DNA from: Nitrospirales bacterium
GTDB lineage: Bacteria; Nitrospirota; Nitrospiria; Nitrospirales; UBA8639
Length of the DNA stretch: 42,580 nucleotides
Assembly: GCA_021603905.1 (NCBI GenBank)
Contig: BQIU01000030.1
Location: 1 to 42,580 of the forward strand
Reading direction: 5' to 3'
In this document: piece by piece, positions 17,029-25,293 of the stretch
Position numbering within the stretch: the stretch's first letter is position 1
How the letters are laid out: every line of letters starts with the position of its first letter
The notes under the pieces: generated by a model
What the model was told of the DNA's origin: nothing
Seen by the model: only the letters and a program-made list of their open reading frames with translations
The model's database searches: none
Made by a program: the position numbers and the translations under genes

Positions 17029-17712
17029 TCAGGAAAGTAGTGTGTGGGTTTCAGCCGAAGGAATGCGTCGAAACTTTCTGCCAAGCCTGTCGCGATCAAG
17101 GATGGCGACTTCTAATCCTTCAATCGTGATGTGTTGTTCTGTTACCTGTTCAAAGGCCTTTTTGCAGAGGGTTAGGGCTTGTTGTAACGTTGGGAGGTTT
17201 TCAGGGCTTTCATTGCGGAGAAAAGTCAGGAGAGCTTCGGCGCGTCCTCCAATCGCGGTCATCCGTTGTTCGTCAGCGATGCTTCCGTCGAACGCAATAC
17301 GATACAGTTCGTTTCGTCCTGGCGCTTCACCCACTTGAGCTAACAGCAGTTCAACTTCGAATGGTTTGAGTTCTTGGCTGAAAATGGTTCCGAGGGTCTG
17401 TGAATATCCGTTGGCTAATGATCGAGCTGTGACATCTTCTCGGCTGTACATTAACCCTTTGAGGTCGGCATGTTGAATGCCAGCTTTTCGAAGATTTTCA
17501 AATTCGCTATATTTCCCAGCTCCAGAAAAGGCGATGGTATCATAGACTTCAGAGATTTTAAATAATGAGGCGCTGGGATTGTCGGCGATTAATAACAAGC
17601 CGTGTTCATATTCAATGGCAATAATGGAGCGTCCTTTGGCAATACCCTTTTTGGCATACTCCGCCTTGTCTTGCATCATTTGTTCTGGAGAAACGTAATA
17701 GGGGAGTGCCAC
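17029..17712 (-). CDS. prcA: Proteasome alpha subunit
   Basis: This 227-aa protein forms the outer, non-catalytic rings that gate the 20S chamber and receive the ATPase C-terminus. The N-terminal YYVSPEQMMQDKAEYAKKGIAKGRSIIAIEYEHGLLLIAD is the standard alpha-subunit start. The first helix is followed by GRS and the first strand, and no N-terminal catalytic Thr is present. Translation starts at GTG, 3 nt after the prcB stop, with AGGAG about 9 nt upstream inside prcB, so it is coupled to prcB. Confidence 0.93.
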   Translation of the reverse strand: MALPYYVSPEQMMQDKAEYAKKGIAKGRSIIAIEYEHGLLLIADNPSASLFKISEVYDTIAFSGAGKYSEFENLRKAGIQHADLKGLMYSREDVTARSLANGYSQTLGTIFSQELKPFEVELLLAQVGEAPGRNELYRIAFDGSIADEQRMTAIGGRAEALLTFLRNESPENLPTLQQALTLCKKAFEQVTEQHITIEGLEVAILDRDRLGRKFRRIPSAETHTLLS

Positions 17713-17715
17713 GAA

Positions 17716-18561
17716 TTAATGCTCCTGGGTTCGAGTGCGAGAGAGTTCTTCCCATACTGTTGAGAGGGTGGCCTCTTCAACGTCTTGAACGCCTTGGGTA
17801 TTGACGAATTTCATCGTAGGGTAGATGCGTCGACGTGGATCTGGTCCACCCGTGCCAACATCTTCCTCGGCGGCATTGGCTAAGGCAAGAAGAGCAATTC
17901 GAATGGCGGCCTGTTTGTCGAGATTTTTTTTGAATCGTTCTTTGAGCATGAGTCGTGCGTCTTTTCCCCCTGATCCCACTGAATGATATTCCGTCTCTTC
18001 ATATCGGCCTCCAGTGATGTCATACTTAAAAATTCGGCCCAGATTTCGTTTGATATCGTACCCAACAAACAAGGGGATGACGACGAGCCCTTGCATGACT
18101 AATGGAAGGTTGGCTTTGACCATTTGTCCCAGTCTATTGGCTTTGCCCTCGCAGGATAATTGAACGCCGTCAAGTTTTTCGTAATGTTCGAGTTCAATGC
18201 TGAACAGTTTGGCCATTTCCACGCAGGGTCCCGCCGCTCCTGCAATAGCCATGGCTGAATAATCATCTGTTTTAAACACTTTTTCCATTCGATTTTCGGC
18301 GATCTGAAACCCTTCCGTTGCCCGCCTGTCGCCTGCAATCACGACTCCCTGATCATATTTGAACGCGAGAACGGTTGTCCCATGCGTCAGGGGGGATGGT
18401 TTGGGTGTGCCACTGAACTCGAAGGTGCTGGGTTGTTGAAGGATCGGTTGTCCCCAGCGTGAAGCTGGTGTGAGTTCTGGTCGATGGGTTGAAAGAAATT
18501 GGAAAAAACTGGAACAGTGATCATGTGGAAATTGAGGGATATCAAGGTCGTGAGTTTTCAT
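17716..18561 (-). CDS. prcB: Proteasome beta subunit (catalytic)
   Basis: This 281-aa protein has a 61-residue propeptide. Self-cleavage would occur in THG-TTVLAF, giving Thr62 as the N-terminal nucleophile. Downstream, GVVIAGDRRAT (with the conserved Asp), EKVFK (Lys) and GSGGKDA are the conserved active-site and ring-contact motifs. Seven-membered rings of this subunit degrade proteins delivered by the ARC ATPase. AAGGA lies 5 nt before the ATG. The gene follows dop by 24 nt, exactly where pup sits in actinobacteria, so there is no room for pup here. Confidence 0.95.
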   Translation of the reverse strand: MKTHDLDIPQFPHDHCSSFFQFLSTHRPELTPASRWGQPILQQPSTFEFSGTPKPSPLTHGTTVLAFKYDQGVVIAGDRRATEGFQIAENRMEKVFKTDDYSAMAIAGAAGPCVEMAKLFSIELEHYEKLDGVQLSCEGKANRLGQMVKANLPLVMQGLVVIPLFVGYDIKRNLGRIFKYDITGGRYEETEYHSVGSGGKDARLMLKERFKKNLDKQAAIRIALLALANAAEEDVGTGGPDPRRRIYPTMKFVNTQGVQDVEEATLSTVWEELSRTRTQEH

Positions 18562-18574
18562 GAAGATCCTTTAG

Positions 18575-18597
18575 CTCTCAGGCGCTTATCCTGAGAG
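18575..18597. other. Hairpin at the dop/prcB junction
   Basis: A perfect 8-bp inverted repeat CTCTCAGG / CCTGAGAG with a 7-nt loop spans the dop stop codon and ends about 14 nt before the prcB ATG. It may serve as a processing or stability site between dop and prcB. Without a T tract it is not a terminator. Confidence 0.45.
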
Positions 18598-20061
18598 TTT
18601 CGTAAGAAGTTGCTCGACGGTTGAGACGCCCTCTAAGAGGTCATTGGTTAAGGCGCGTGTTCCGCGGTAAGGATCCATGAGAGGAATTCGTTTGATTGTA
18701 TCGTTTCCTTGGTCCAACAAGACGGATGTCCAACTGACGCCGTACACCTTTTCTGCGAATTGCTTAAGACACGTTCCTCGGAAGTATGCCCGTGTATTAA
18801 GCGGCGGTTCGACCATGGCCTGTTCAATATCGCTATCTTGAAGTAAGCGTTCAATGCGTTTTCCGCGTTCAAGAGTATAGTACAAGCCTTTATCCGGCCG
18901 CATATCGTGATACTGCAGGTCGAGTAGAGCAATGCGAGGATCTTTCCAGCCACAGACCTTGCGATCCATGAATGATTGAATCATCTGTTGTTTGGCCACC
19001 CAGTCCAGCTCTCGTCCAAGTTGTGTCGGGTCTTGCTCAAGTTTGTCGAGGATTCGTTCCCAAGATACAAGGACATCTTTTGTTCCTGGCGGAAGGTCTC
19101 GAGTATTAAAAAACTCATAAGCTGCCTGAAGATACGTGCGTTGAATATCGATGGATGAGGTGGCCCGGCCATTGGTTAATCGCAGGCTCGCCTTGACGCC
19201 TATGTCACGTGAAACGGTCTTGATATCTCGAACTGGATCTTCAAGGACAATTTTGGGAAACTCCCATCCTGCGTCAAGCATCTCCATAATGATGGCGGTC
19301 GTGCCAATCTTCAGGTAGGTGGGAATTTCTGCCATGTTGGCATCACCAACGATGACATGTAATCGTCGGTAAACATCTTGCTCGGAATGAGGCTCATCGC
19401 GTGTGTTGATGATGGGCCGTTTGACCATCGTATTGAGATCCATCACGCATTCGAAGAAGTCTGAACGTTGAGAAATTTGGTAATCGACGGCGTCGGTGCC
19501 GTTTTCAGACCCGACTTTTCCGGAACCGGTAAAAATTTGACGCGTGACAAAAAATGGAATGAGCGTTCGGGCAATTTTTTCGAAAGGTACTGAACGCGAA
19601 AGCAAATAATTTTCGTGATAGCCGTAGCTATTGCCTTTTCCATCAGAGTTATTTTTGTAGATAAAGAACGTATCAGACTCCTGAGTCGAATTGAGAGCCT
19701 GTAGGCAAACGTTGATCATTCGCTCGCCGGCTCGTTCGTATGCCAGGAGTTCAAGCGGAAGCGTACATTCCGGCGTGGAGTATTCTGGGTGAGCTCCGTC
19801 GACGTAGAGACGTCCTCCATTCAGGAGAAGTTTGTTCAGCTGACGATTATGTCGGATATTCGGTCGCTCAGGTTCTCCCTCAACGAGAAAGCCTCGAGCA
19901 TCAAAGAATGGATTTTCATTCTCATAATCCCAGATGCCCTGGGGAGAAGGGAGCGTGGGGTAGTGACTGATGAGTCGAATGGAATCTGTGACGGGATCGG
20001 AATGTCCAGCCCCCTTGGCAAGTATGCCAAACTCTGTTTCCGTGCCTAGAATTCGGTGCAA
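18586..20061 (-). CDS. dop: Dop-type Pup deamidase/depupylase
   Basis: This 491-aa paralogue of PafA starts MHRILGTETEFGILAKG. It has the additional segment NPFFDARGFLVEGEPERPNIRHNRQL, which corresponds to the Dop loop region, then HPEYSTPECTLPLEL, IYKNNSDGKGNSYGYHENYL and IINTRDEPHSEQDVYRRLHVIVGDANMAE. Dop deamidates Pup-Gln and removes Pup from substrates. The start codon is TTG, with GGAGG 4 nt upstream. It lies 49 nt downstream of the ARC ATPase gene. The assignment to Dop rather than PafA rests on length and the extra loop. Confidence 0.9.
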   Translation of the reverse strand: MHRILGTETEFGILAKGAGHSDPVTDSIRLISHYPTLPSPQGIWDYENENPFFDARGFLVEGEPERPNIRHNRQLNKLLLNGGRLYVDGAHPEYSTPECTLPLELLAYERAGERMINVCLQALNSTQESDTFFIYKNNSDGKGNSYGYHENYLLSRSVPFEKIARTLIPFFVTRQIFTGSGKVGSENGTDAVDYQISQRSDFFECVMDLNTMVKRPIINTRDEPHSEQDVYRRLHVIVGDANMAEIPTYLKIGTTAIIMEMLDAGWEFPKIVLEDPVRDIKTVSRDIGVKASLRLTNGRATSSIDIQRTYLQAAYEFFNTRDLPPGTKDVLVSWERILDKLEQDPTQLGRELDWVAKQQMIQSFMDRKVCGWKDPRIALLDLQYHDMRPDKGLYYTLERGKRIERLLQDSDIEQAMVEPPLNTRAYFRGTCLKQFAEKVYGVSWTSVLLDQGNDTIKRIPLMDPYRGTRALTNDLLEGVSTVEQLLTKLSG

Positions 20062-20110
20062 TGCTCCTCCATGTCAGCTTGAAATTGATGGGTAGGAAGT
20101 GAGACTCACA

Positions 20111-21790
20111 CTAGAAATAGTGTCCGACGCTGACGGTTTCTATTTCTCGTGATTCAGATGGTTCTTCAGTCAATGTCCGAACGTGGATAATTTTTTCACC
20201 TTTTTTGCCGGCTATCCTCGCCCAATCATCGGGGTTTGTTGTATTGGGAAGATCTTCTTGTTCTTTAAATTCCTCTCGAATGGCTTTGAGAAGATCATCA
20301 GCAATAATGCCTTTTTCGCCTGTCGCAATCGCACGTTTGATAGCCATCTTTTTCGCTCGAGAGACGACGCCTTCAATGAGTGCACCACTCGCAAAGTCTT
20401 TAAAGTAAAATGTTTCTTTTTCGCTATTTGCATACGTGACTTCCAGGAAACGATTTTCCTCCGATTTAGCATAGAGCGCATCAGTGGCGAGATCGATAAG
20501 ATGTGCGACCAGTTTTTTAGCGTCATTCTGCTGTTGATCAAGTTCAGTTTTAGAGAAGGGAAGATCGGGCGTGAGATATTTTCCTAGAATTTCCTTGGCG
20601 CCTAGTTTGTCCGGTCGAGGGATTTTCACTTTGACGTCTAACCTGCCTGGTCGCAAGACTGCTGGATCAATGAGATCTTGTCGATTGCTGGCACCGATGA
20701 CGATGACATCTCGGAGGCTTTCGACTCCATCGATTTCCGCAAGAAATTGTGGAACGATAGTTGACTCTATATCTGAAGAAATGCCCGTACCTCGTGTTCG
20801 AAACAACGCATCCATTTCATCGAAAAATACGATGACTGGATAGCCGTTAGAAGCTTTTTCTTTGGCTTTGGCAAAGACTTCACGAATTTGACGTTCAGAC
20901 TCTCCAACATATTTATTTAATAACTCTGGGCCTTTGACATGCAGGAAGTAACTTCGAATATCTTTTCCTGTGAGATGTTTTAACTTTTGAGCAATCGAGT
21001 TGGCGACGGCCTTGGCGATCAAGGTTTTGCCGCACCCTGGAGGACCATATAGCAAGATCCCTTTGGGTGGAGAGAGTCGGTGTTCGGCGTAGAGGTCAGG
21101 ATGTAAAAATGGTAGCTCGACAGCGTCTTTCACTTGCACGAGTTCTTTTTCAAGGCCTCCAATTTGCTCATAGTTCGCGTCTGGGACTTCTTCCAGTACT
21201 AATTCTTCCATTTCGGATTTAGGAAGTTTTTCGGTGATGTAGCCGGACCGTGGATCGAAGAGCAAGAGATCCCCAACGCTAAGGGGTTCATGTTGTAACG
21301 GTTGAGCCACTTCAACGACACGCTCTTCATCATGCCGTAATTTGACCAACGCTCGATGATCATCGAGCTGGATTTTTAATTGGACGACTTCGCCCTGCGG
21401 ATCAAATTCTCGCATTTCGATGATGTTGAGAGCTTCGTTGAGAATCACCTCTTGTCCTTTTCGCAATTCTTTCCCGGTAAGTGCTGGGTGCATGCTGACG
21501 CGCATTTTTCTGCCAGAGACTGACACGTTGGCGGTATCGTCCTGATTCAGACTGCAGAAAATGGCGTAGCTTGAAGGAGGCGCAGTAAGTTTTTCTACTT
21601 CCTTCCGTAATGCTTCAATCTGGGATTTGGCTTCTTGAAGGGTGGAAACGAGACGCTCGTTTTGTTGTTGAGACTGACGAAGTTGCTGACGTGAGTCGTA
21701 GAGCTGATGCATTTCAGTCTCCATAGACTCCAGTTCGCTGCGGAGTTTTTCTAGTTCACTGTTCGGATCATTCTGTTTTCCCATCCCCAT
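20111..21790 (-). CDS. arc: Proteasome-activating AAA ATPase (ARC/Mpa)
   Basis: This 559-aa protein starts at the ATG at 21790, chosen because AGGTGG lies 7 nt upstream. An N-terminal coiled coil (about residues 8-60, Glu/Gln/Leu-rich) would bind the tag protein. Two OB-like domains follow, then one AAA module with Walker A GPPGCGKT, Walker [12 protein letters not shown] and the arginine-finger region [19 protein letters not shown]. The last residues are VGHYF, a Tyr-penultimate tail of the HbYX type that docks into the alpha ring. The protein unfolds tagged proteins and feeds them to PrcAB. It is the first gene of ARC-dop-prcB-prcA. Confidence 0.95.
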   Translation of the reverse strand: MGMGKQNDPNSELEKLRSELESMETEMHQLYDSRQQLRQSQQQNERLVSTLQEAKSQIEALRKEVEKLTAPPSSYAIFCSLNQDDTANVSVSGRKMRVSMHPALTGKELRKGQEVILNEALNIIEMREFDPQGEVVQLKIQLDDHRALVKLRHDEERVVEVAQPLQHEPLSVGDLLLFDPRSGYITEKLPKSEMEELVLEEVPDANYEQIGGLEKELVQVKDAVELPFLHPDLYAEHRLSPPKGILLYGPPGCGKTLIAKAVANSIAQKLKHLTGKDIRSYFLHVKGPELLNKYVGESERQIREVFAKAKEKASNGYPVIVFFDEMDALFRTRGTGISSDIESTIVPQFLAEIDGVESLRDVIVIGASNRQDLIDPAVLRPGRLDVKVKIPRPDKLGAKEILGKYLTPDLPFSKTELDQQQNDAKKLVAHLIDLATDALYAKSEENRFLEVTYANSEKETFYFKDFASGALIEGVVSRAKKMAIKRAIATGEKGIIADDLLKAIREEFKEQEDLPNTTNPDDWARIAGKKGEKIIHVRTLTEEPSESREIETVSVGHYF

Positions 21791-22018
21791 AGTCGTTCCA
21801 CCTATTCGTTTATGATGAACGTTCCCGGCAGGACTTAGGAGAGAACATCTCAATCACTGGGTAATGCGTATATCAAGACTGTCAAATCATATTCTGTATT
21901 TCGTATTTCTTAATCTATGTGAATTGTTTGAAGTAAAATTATCTTATCACTCGATTTTCAAAAGGGTCAACCGACAAAGCATATGGTCAATGCTGTTTGA
22001 TGGGCAAAAAAGCTTGAC

Positions 22019-22654
22019 TTATGAATTTTCAAGTGCTTGCAAAAATTGATGAGTGGCAGAAGGAATGCTGGTGGATTCCAGTATTGCTGAAATGACTGCG
22101 ACGCCATAGGCCCCTGCCTGTTTCACATCGCTTACACGTTCCGGGGTGATTCCGCCTATGGCGTAAATAGGCAGCGTGGATTGTTGACAGGCCTGCTCTA
22201 ATACCCCTAATCCGAGGGGGGGACCGTAGGTTTTTTTTGAGGGCGTATCATAGATTGGGCCAAGTACAAGAAAGTCAGCACTTTCACGCTCTGCGGTTAA
22301 TACATCCTGTAGTGTGTGTGTGGACTTGCCAATTAACGCTTGTGGGCCAAGGAATTGGCGCACCTGAGGAATTGGCAAACTGTTTGATCGCAAGTGAACG
22401 CCATCTGCGCCAATATGTTTTGCAATATCCGCCCGGTCATTGATGAGGAGGAACGCATGATGTTGGTGGACTACGGGCAGTAGGTCTTGTGCGAGTGCAA
22501 GAAGATGCCGGGTGTGGATATCTTTTTCTCGTAGCTGAACGAACGTTGTTCCTGCACTGAGGGTTTCTTGAAGAACTGCCTGAAGAGAGCGTTCACGCGT
22601 TTGGTGACGGTTGGTCACCACATACAAACGGGGTAAAATTTTTTTGGTCATCAA
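22019..22654 (-). CDS. thiE: Thiamine phosphate synthase
   Basis: This 211-aa TIM-barrel enzyme joins the thiazole phosphate and HMP-PP moieties to thiamine phosphate. The motifs are RLYVVTNRHQ at the N-terminus, TFVQLREKD (Lys/Arg for pyrophosphate), LINDRADIA, GADGVHL and the phosphate loops YAIGGITPE and GAYGVAVISAIL. It lies 92 nt downstream of thiG in the same direction, forming a thiS-thiG-thiE cluster. The ARC gene is about 230 nt further downstream. Confidence 0.94.
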   Translation of the reverse strand: MMTKKILPRLYVVTNRHQTRERSLQAVLQETLSAGTTFVQLREKDIHTRHLLALAQDLLPVVHQHHAFLLINDRADIAKHIGADGVHLRSNSLPIPQVRQFLGPQALIGKSTHTLQDVLTAERESADFLVLGPIYDTPSKKTYGPPLGLGVLEQACQQSTLPIYAIGGITPERVSDVKQAGAYGVAVISAILESTSIPSATHQFLQALENS

Positions 22655-22746
22655 GGAGGAAGGGAAATTTAAAACAAAAAGTCTAAATTGAAAAATTCAA
22701 AGTAAAGAAGCCCTGCTTGTATACTTTTGCACTTTATATTATCCTT

Positions 22747-23520
22747 CTAGAGCATCCCTTCGATAGTCGTGCTTGCGGTGGCATAAAGTTTTCTGGGGAT
22801 TCTGCCTGCTTTGTAAGCCAATCTTCCCGCCTCAATTCCCAACTTCATGGCTTCGGCCATCATGATGGGATTCTTTGCGCCGGCAATTGCTGTATTCATC
22901 AGTACGGCGTCTGCCCCGTACTCCATGGCCAAGGCCGCATCTGATGCCGTTCCGACGCCAGCATCGACGACAATGGGGACTTTGATGGTTTCAAGAATGA
23001 TTTTCAAATTATACGGATTACGAATACCCAACCCTGACCCAATGGGTGCAGCTAACGGCATGACGGCTGGGCAGCCAACATCAACAAGCTTCTGTGCCAC
23101 GATGGGGTCGTCATTGGTGTAGGGTAAGACGATGAATCCTTCTTTAACCAAAATTTTTGCCGCTTCAATGAGCCCTGCAGTGTCAGGGAAGAGGGTTCGT
23201 TCATCGCCAATCACTTCGAGTTTGACTAAATCCGAGACCCCGGCTGCTCGGGCAAGACGTGCGTAGCGAAGTGCATCTTCGACGGTGTAACACCCTGCCG
23301 TATTTGGAAGAATGGTGTAGTGTTTTGGATCGATGTAGTCAAGCAAGTTTTCTGACTTTCGATCCGTGATATTGACTCGCCGAACGGCGACGGTGACGAC
23401 ATCGGCTCCGGCAGCGTCAATGGCTTTTTTGGTTTCATTGAAATCTTTATATTTTCCTGTACCAACCCAAAGACGGGACCGAAACTCTCTGCCTGCAATC
23501 ACTAATTGATCATCACTCAT
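22747..23520 (-). CDS. thiG: Thiazole synthase
   Basis: This 257-aa TIM barrel makes the thiazole phosphate from DXP, dehydroglycine and the sulfur of ThiS thiocarboxylate. Characteristic segments are [87 protein letters not shown] and [34 protein letters not shown]. It starts 22 nt after thiS. The intact ThiG shows that the adjacent ThiS is used for thiamine synthesis, which matters for the tail on ThiS. Confidence 0.96.
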   Translation of the reverse strand: MSDDQLVIAGREFRSRLWVGTGKYKDFNETKKAIDAAGADVVTVAVRRVNITDRKSENLLDYIDPKHYTILPNTAGCYTVEDALRYARLARAAGVSDLVKLEVIGDERTLFPDTAGLIEAAKILVKEGFIVLPYTNDDPIVAQKLVDVGCPAVMPLAAPIGSGLGIRNPYNLKIILETIKVPIVVDAGVGTASDAALAMEYGADAVLMNTAIAGAKNPIMMAEAMKLGIEAGRLAYKAGRIPRKLYATASTTIEGML

Positions 23521-23542
23521 AGTCTAATATTTAATCCTGTAT

Positions 23543-23788
23543 TTAGTGTGGAATTGTCGACGTAATGTGTCTTCGTGATGTTGTCCCAGCCCCGCCGCCA
23601 ATGAAGCTTAAAATTTCTATCGCATCTCCATGGCGTAGGATTGATTTGGAGAAATCATCACGATCCAAAATTTGTAAATTGAGTTCAACCGCGACCTGTT
23701 CGGTACGAATGTCCAACTGCTGGAGAAGGTCTGTGACGGTGAGCCCGTCTTGGAAAGTTTGAGATTCTCCGTTGACTTGAATATCCAT
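23543..23788 (-). CDS. thiS: ThiS sulfur carrier with C-terminal extension beyond Gly-Gly
   Basis: This 81-aa beta-grasp protein begins MDIQVNGESQTF, then VTDLLQQLDI and VAVELNLQIL. It ends in EILSFIGGG (residues 59-66), the usual C-terminus of ThiS, but continues another 15 residues, AGTTSRRHITSTIPH. The family normally ends at Gly-Gly, which is adenylated by ThiF and converted to thiocarboxylate. Here the tail would have to be removed first. A frameshift after GGG cannot be excluded, but the frame runs cleanly to a stop. It is the first gene of thiS-thiG-thiE. No TPP riboswitch motif was found upstream. Confidence 0.93.
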   Translation of the reverse strand: MDIQVNGESQTFQDGLTVTDLLQQLDIRTEQVAVELNLQILDRDDFSKSILRHGDAIEILSFIGGGAGTTSRRHITSTIPH

Positions 23789-24375
23789 GAAAAGACCGTA
23801 GAACCATGGTCAAGAATGTTAAGTGAATATGGATGCTTAGCTTAAATTTTATCCTACGGTAGGCTTGAAATGCTTGTCAATAAAATAGCCTTAAGGGACT
23901 TGATGTGGGTTCGGGGTGTTGTTGAAAGTCGCTTGTGACCATAATACACGAGGAGAAAGTTCCCATAACCGTATTCATAAATTTCCGTGCGTCTGAACGG
24001 TCCATGCCTTCTGTTGGTTCGCTCTATAGCCGTTGCAAATAATTTCTGATGTTTGAGGCGTAGGATTACACTGTCTTGGCTACTTCTAATCAACACAGCA
24101 GGGGAAGAGCCGGGTTCAACGTTCAATGCCTATTCGGTTCTCGGTGAGATATACAGCGATCGTAGCCAAGGCTAACTTAAATCGATACCGCAGGGGCTGA
24201 ATAATATTCAACGTCAGTTGCGCCATTGGGATGCATAGGGTTACGCCACAACCGTCGTCTAGGGCTCCCTTTCAAATTAACTGGAAATTTATTGGATTTA
24301 CTACAGTAGATCAAATGGAGAATTTCCCTTAGAATACGATTTTTGGGTTGCTGGTTATTGAGACGGTCATGAGTC
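23789..24375. other. 587-bp gene-free divergent region
   Basis: This region lies between thiS (minus) and the HhH gene (plus). No TPP riboswitch core (CTGAGA-type) was found in the thiS leader. A 90-codon minus-strand frame (23854-24126) has no recognisable family and overlaps a short piece resembling the dispersed repeat, so it is not called. A short GACC/GGTC pairing lies just upstream of thiS. The region probably holds two divergent promoters and decayed sequence. Confidence 0.4.
24024..24070 (-). repeat. Possible third, shortened copy of the dispersed repeat
   Basis: Plus-strand TATAGCCGTTGCAAATAA (from 24025) resembles TATAGCCGTTTCAGTTAT of copy A. GTTTGAGGCGTAGGA (24051 on) resembles TATTTGAGGCTTAGTC at 16638 on, beside the copy A block. 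The middle of the element is missing. The match is weak and could be chance. Confidence 0.3.
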
Positions 24376-24852
24376 GTGAGTATGGCACATCACAATCAAG
24401 CATTAGCGGGCCTCTTTCATTCGATGGCAGGCTTACTGTCAGGGCGAAATACCAATCCCTATCGTATTCGAGCTTACCGTAAAGCTGCAGAGTCGTTGCT
24501 CGAATTACAAGAGGATGTGAGTGAGATCGCAAAACGAGGAGATTTGCAGTTGATTCCAGGGGTAGGGAAAGATCTCTCCGTGAAAATTCAGGAGTATTTA
24601 TCGACCGGACATATTCAAGCGTATGAAGAACTCAAAACCCCATTGCCGGATGAGGTGAAAGAGTGGACGACGCTTCCAGGTTTTTCTGAGCATCTAGTGC
24701 ATGATTTGTATTTTCGTTTAGGCATTCAGACGTTAGATGATTTAGAACAATTAGTCCGCTCTCACATGTTGCGAACAATTCCGGGAATGGCGGAACGGAC
24801 TGACGAAATCTTAGCGGCCATTCATGTCCTCGCTTCAAAGTTAACTCGATAG
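24376..24852 (+). CDS. Helix-hairpin-helix protein, PolX N-terminal-like
   Basis: This 158-aa protein resembles the 8-kDa and HhH part of DNA polymerase beta/X. NPYRIRAYRKAAESL is the family's opening helix, and LQLIPGVGKDLSVKIQEYLSTG is a DNA-binding HhH. WTTLPGFSEHLVHDLYFRLGIQTLDDLEQL and LRTIPGMAERTDEIL are two further hairpins. The nucleotidyltransferase and PHP domains of full PolX are absent, so it is a stand-alone DNA-binding module. It starts at GTG (24376) or ATG (24382), and the ribosome site is weak. It may act in base-excision repair with a separately encoded polymerase. Confidence 0.85.
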   Translation: MSMAHHNQALAGLFHSMAGLLSGRNTNPYRIRAYRKAAESLLELQEDVSEIAKRGDLQLIPGVGKDLSVKIQEYLSTGHIQAYEELKTPLPDEVKEWTTLPGFSEHLVHDLYFRLGIQTLDDLEQLVRSHMLRTIPGMAERTDEILAAIHVLASKLTR

Positions 24853-25041
24853 CTGTCGATTGACGGTACCGTAAGGCTTTGGTAGCGTTTGAAGAATCCC
24901 AATGTCAATTTCTTACACTTAAAAATCAGAGAGATTGAGGGCAGACGCTCTGTATGATATGGGTAGCCCATCTCCAGGCTGAATTCCCGAGTTTGGAAGT
25001 CTTGTGAATAACAATTTCTAACGAAGAAAGAATCGTTTGTT

Positions 25042-25278
25042 ATGTCGATTTCTGCTTTTATTCTTATTGATGTAACAGGAAATCATACGAAAAGTGCTTA
25101 TAAAACGATCATGAGAATTCAGGGTGTCCAATCGCTAGCTGCTGTAACAGGTGCACACGATCTTATTGCGCAAATTGAAGCTGAAACCATTGAAGAATTA
25201 CATGATATTGTCCTCTCCCGTATTCGAAGTATTGATGGTGTGCTCAAAACCAGCACGGCACTTGTCCTGAAATTCTAA
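25042..25278 (+). CDS. Stand-alone Lrp/AsnC ligand-binding (RAM) domain protein
   Basis: This 78-aa protein contains only the RAM domain of Lrp/AsnC regulators (SAFILIDVTGNHTKSAYKTIMRIQGVQSLAAVTGAHDLIAQIEA) and lacks a helix-turn-helix. Such domains form dimers or octamers that bind amino acids, and can modulate full-length Lrp proteins or enzymes. GAAGAAAG lies upstream of the ATG. It converges with ctpA, with 15 nt between the stop codons. Its ligand is unknown. Confidence 0.9.
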   Translation: MSISAFILIDVTGNHTKSAYKTIMRIQGVQSLAAVTGAHDLIAQIEAETIEELHDIVLSRIRSIDGVLKTSTALVLKF

Positions 25279-25293
25279 CGCGCATTCACGACG

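Noticed and set aside
23789-23900. Possible TPP riboswitch upstream of thiS
   Set aside because: No CTGAGA-type core or second conserved segment was found on the minus strand. Only a short 4-bp pairing is visible.
23854-24126. 90-codon minus-strand ORF in the thiS/HhH intergenic region
   Set aside because: It has no recognisable family and no good ribosome site, and it crosses the possible shortened repeat copy. It is more likely decayed sequence than a gene.
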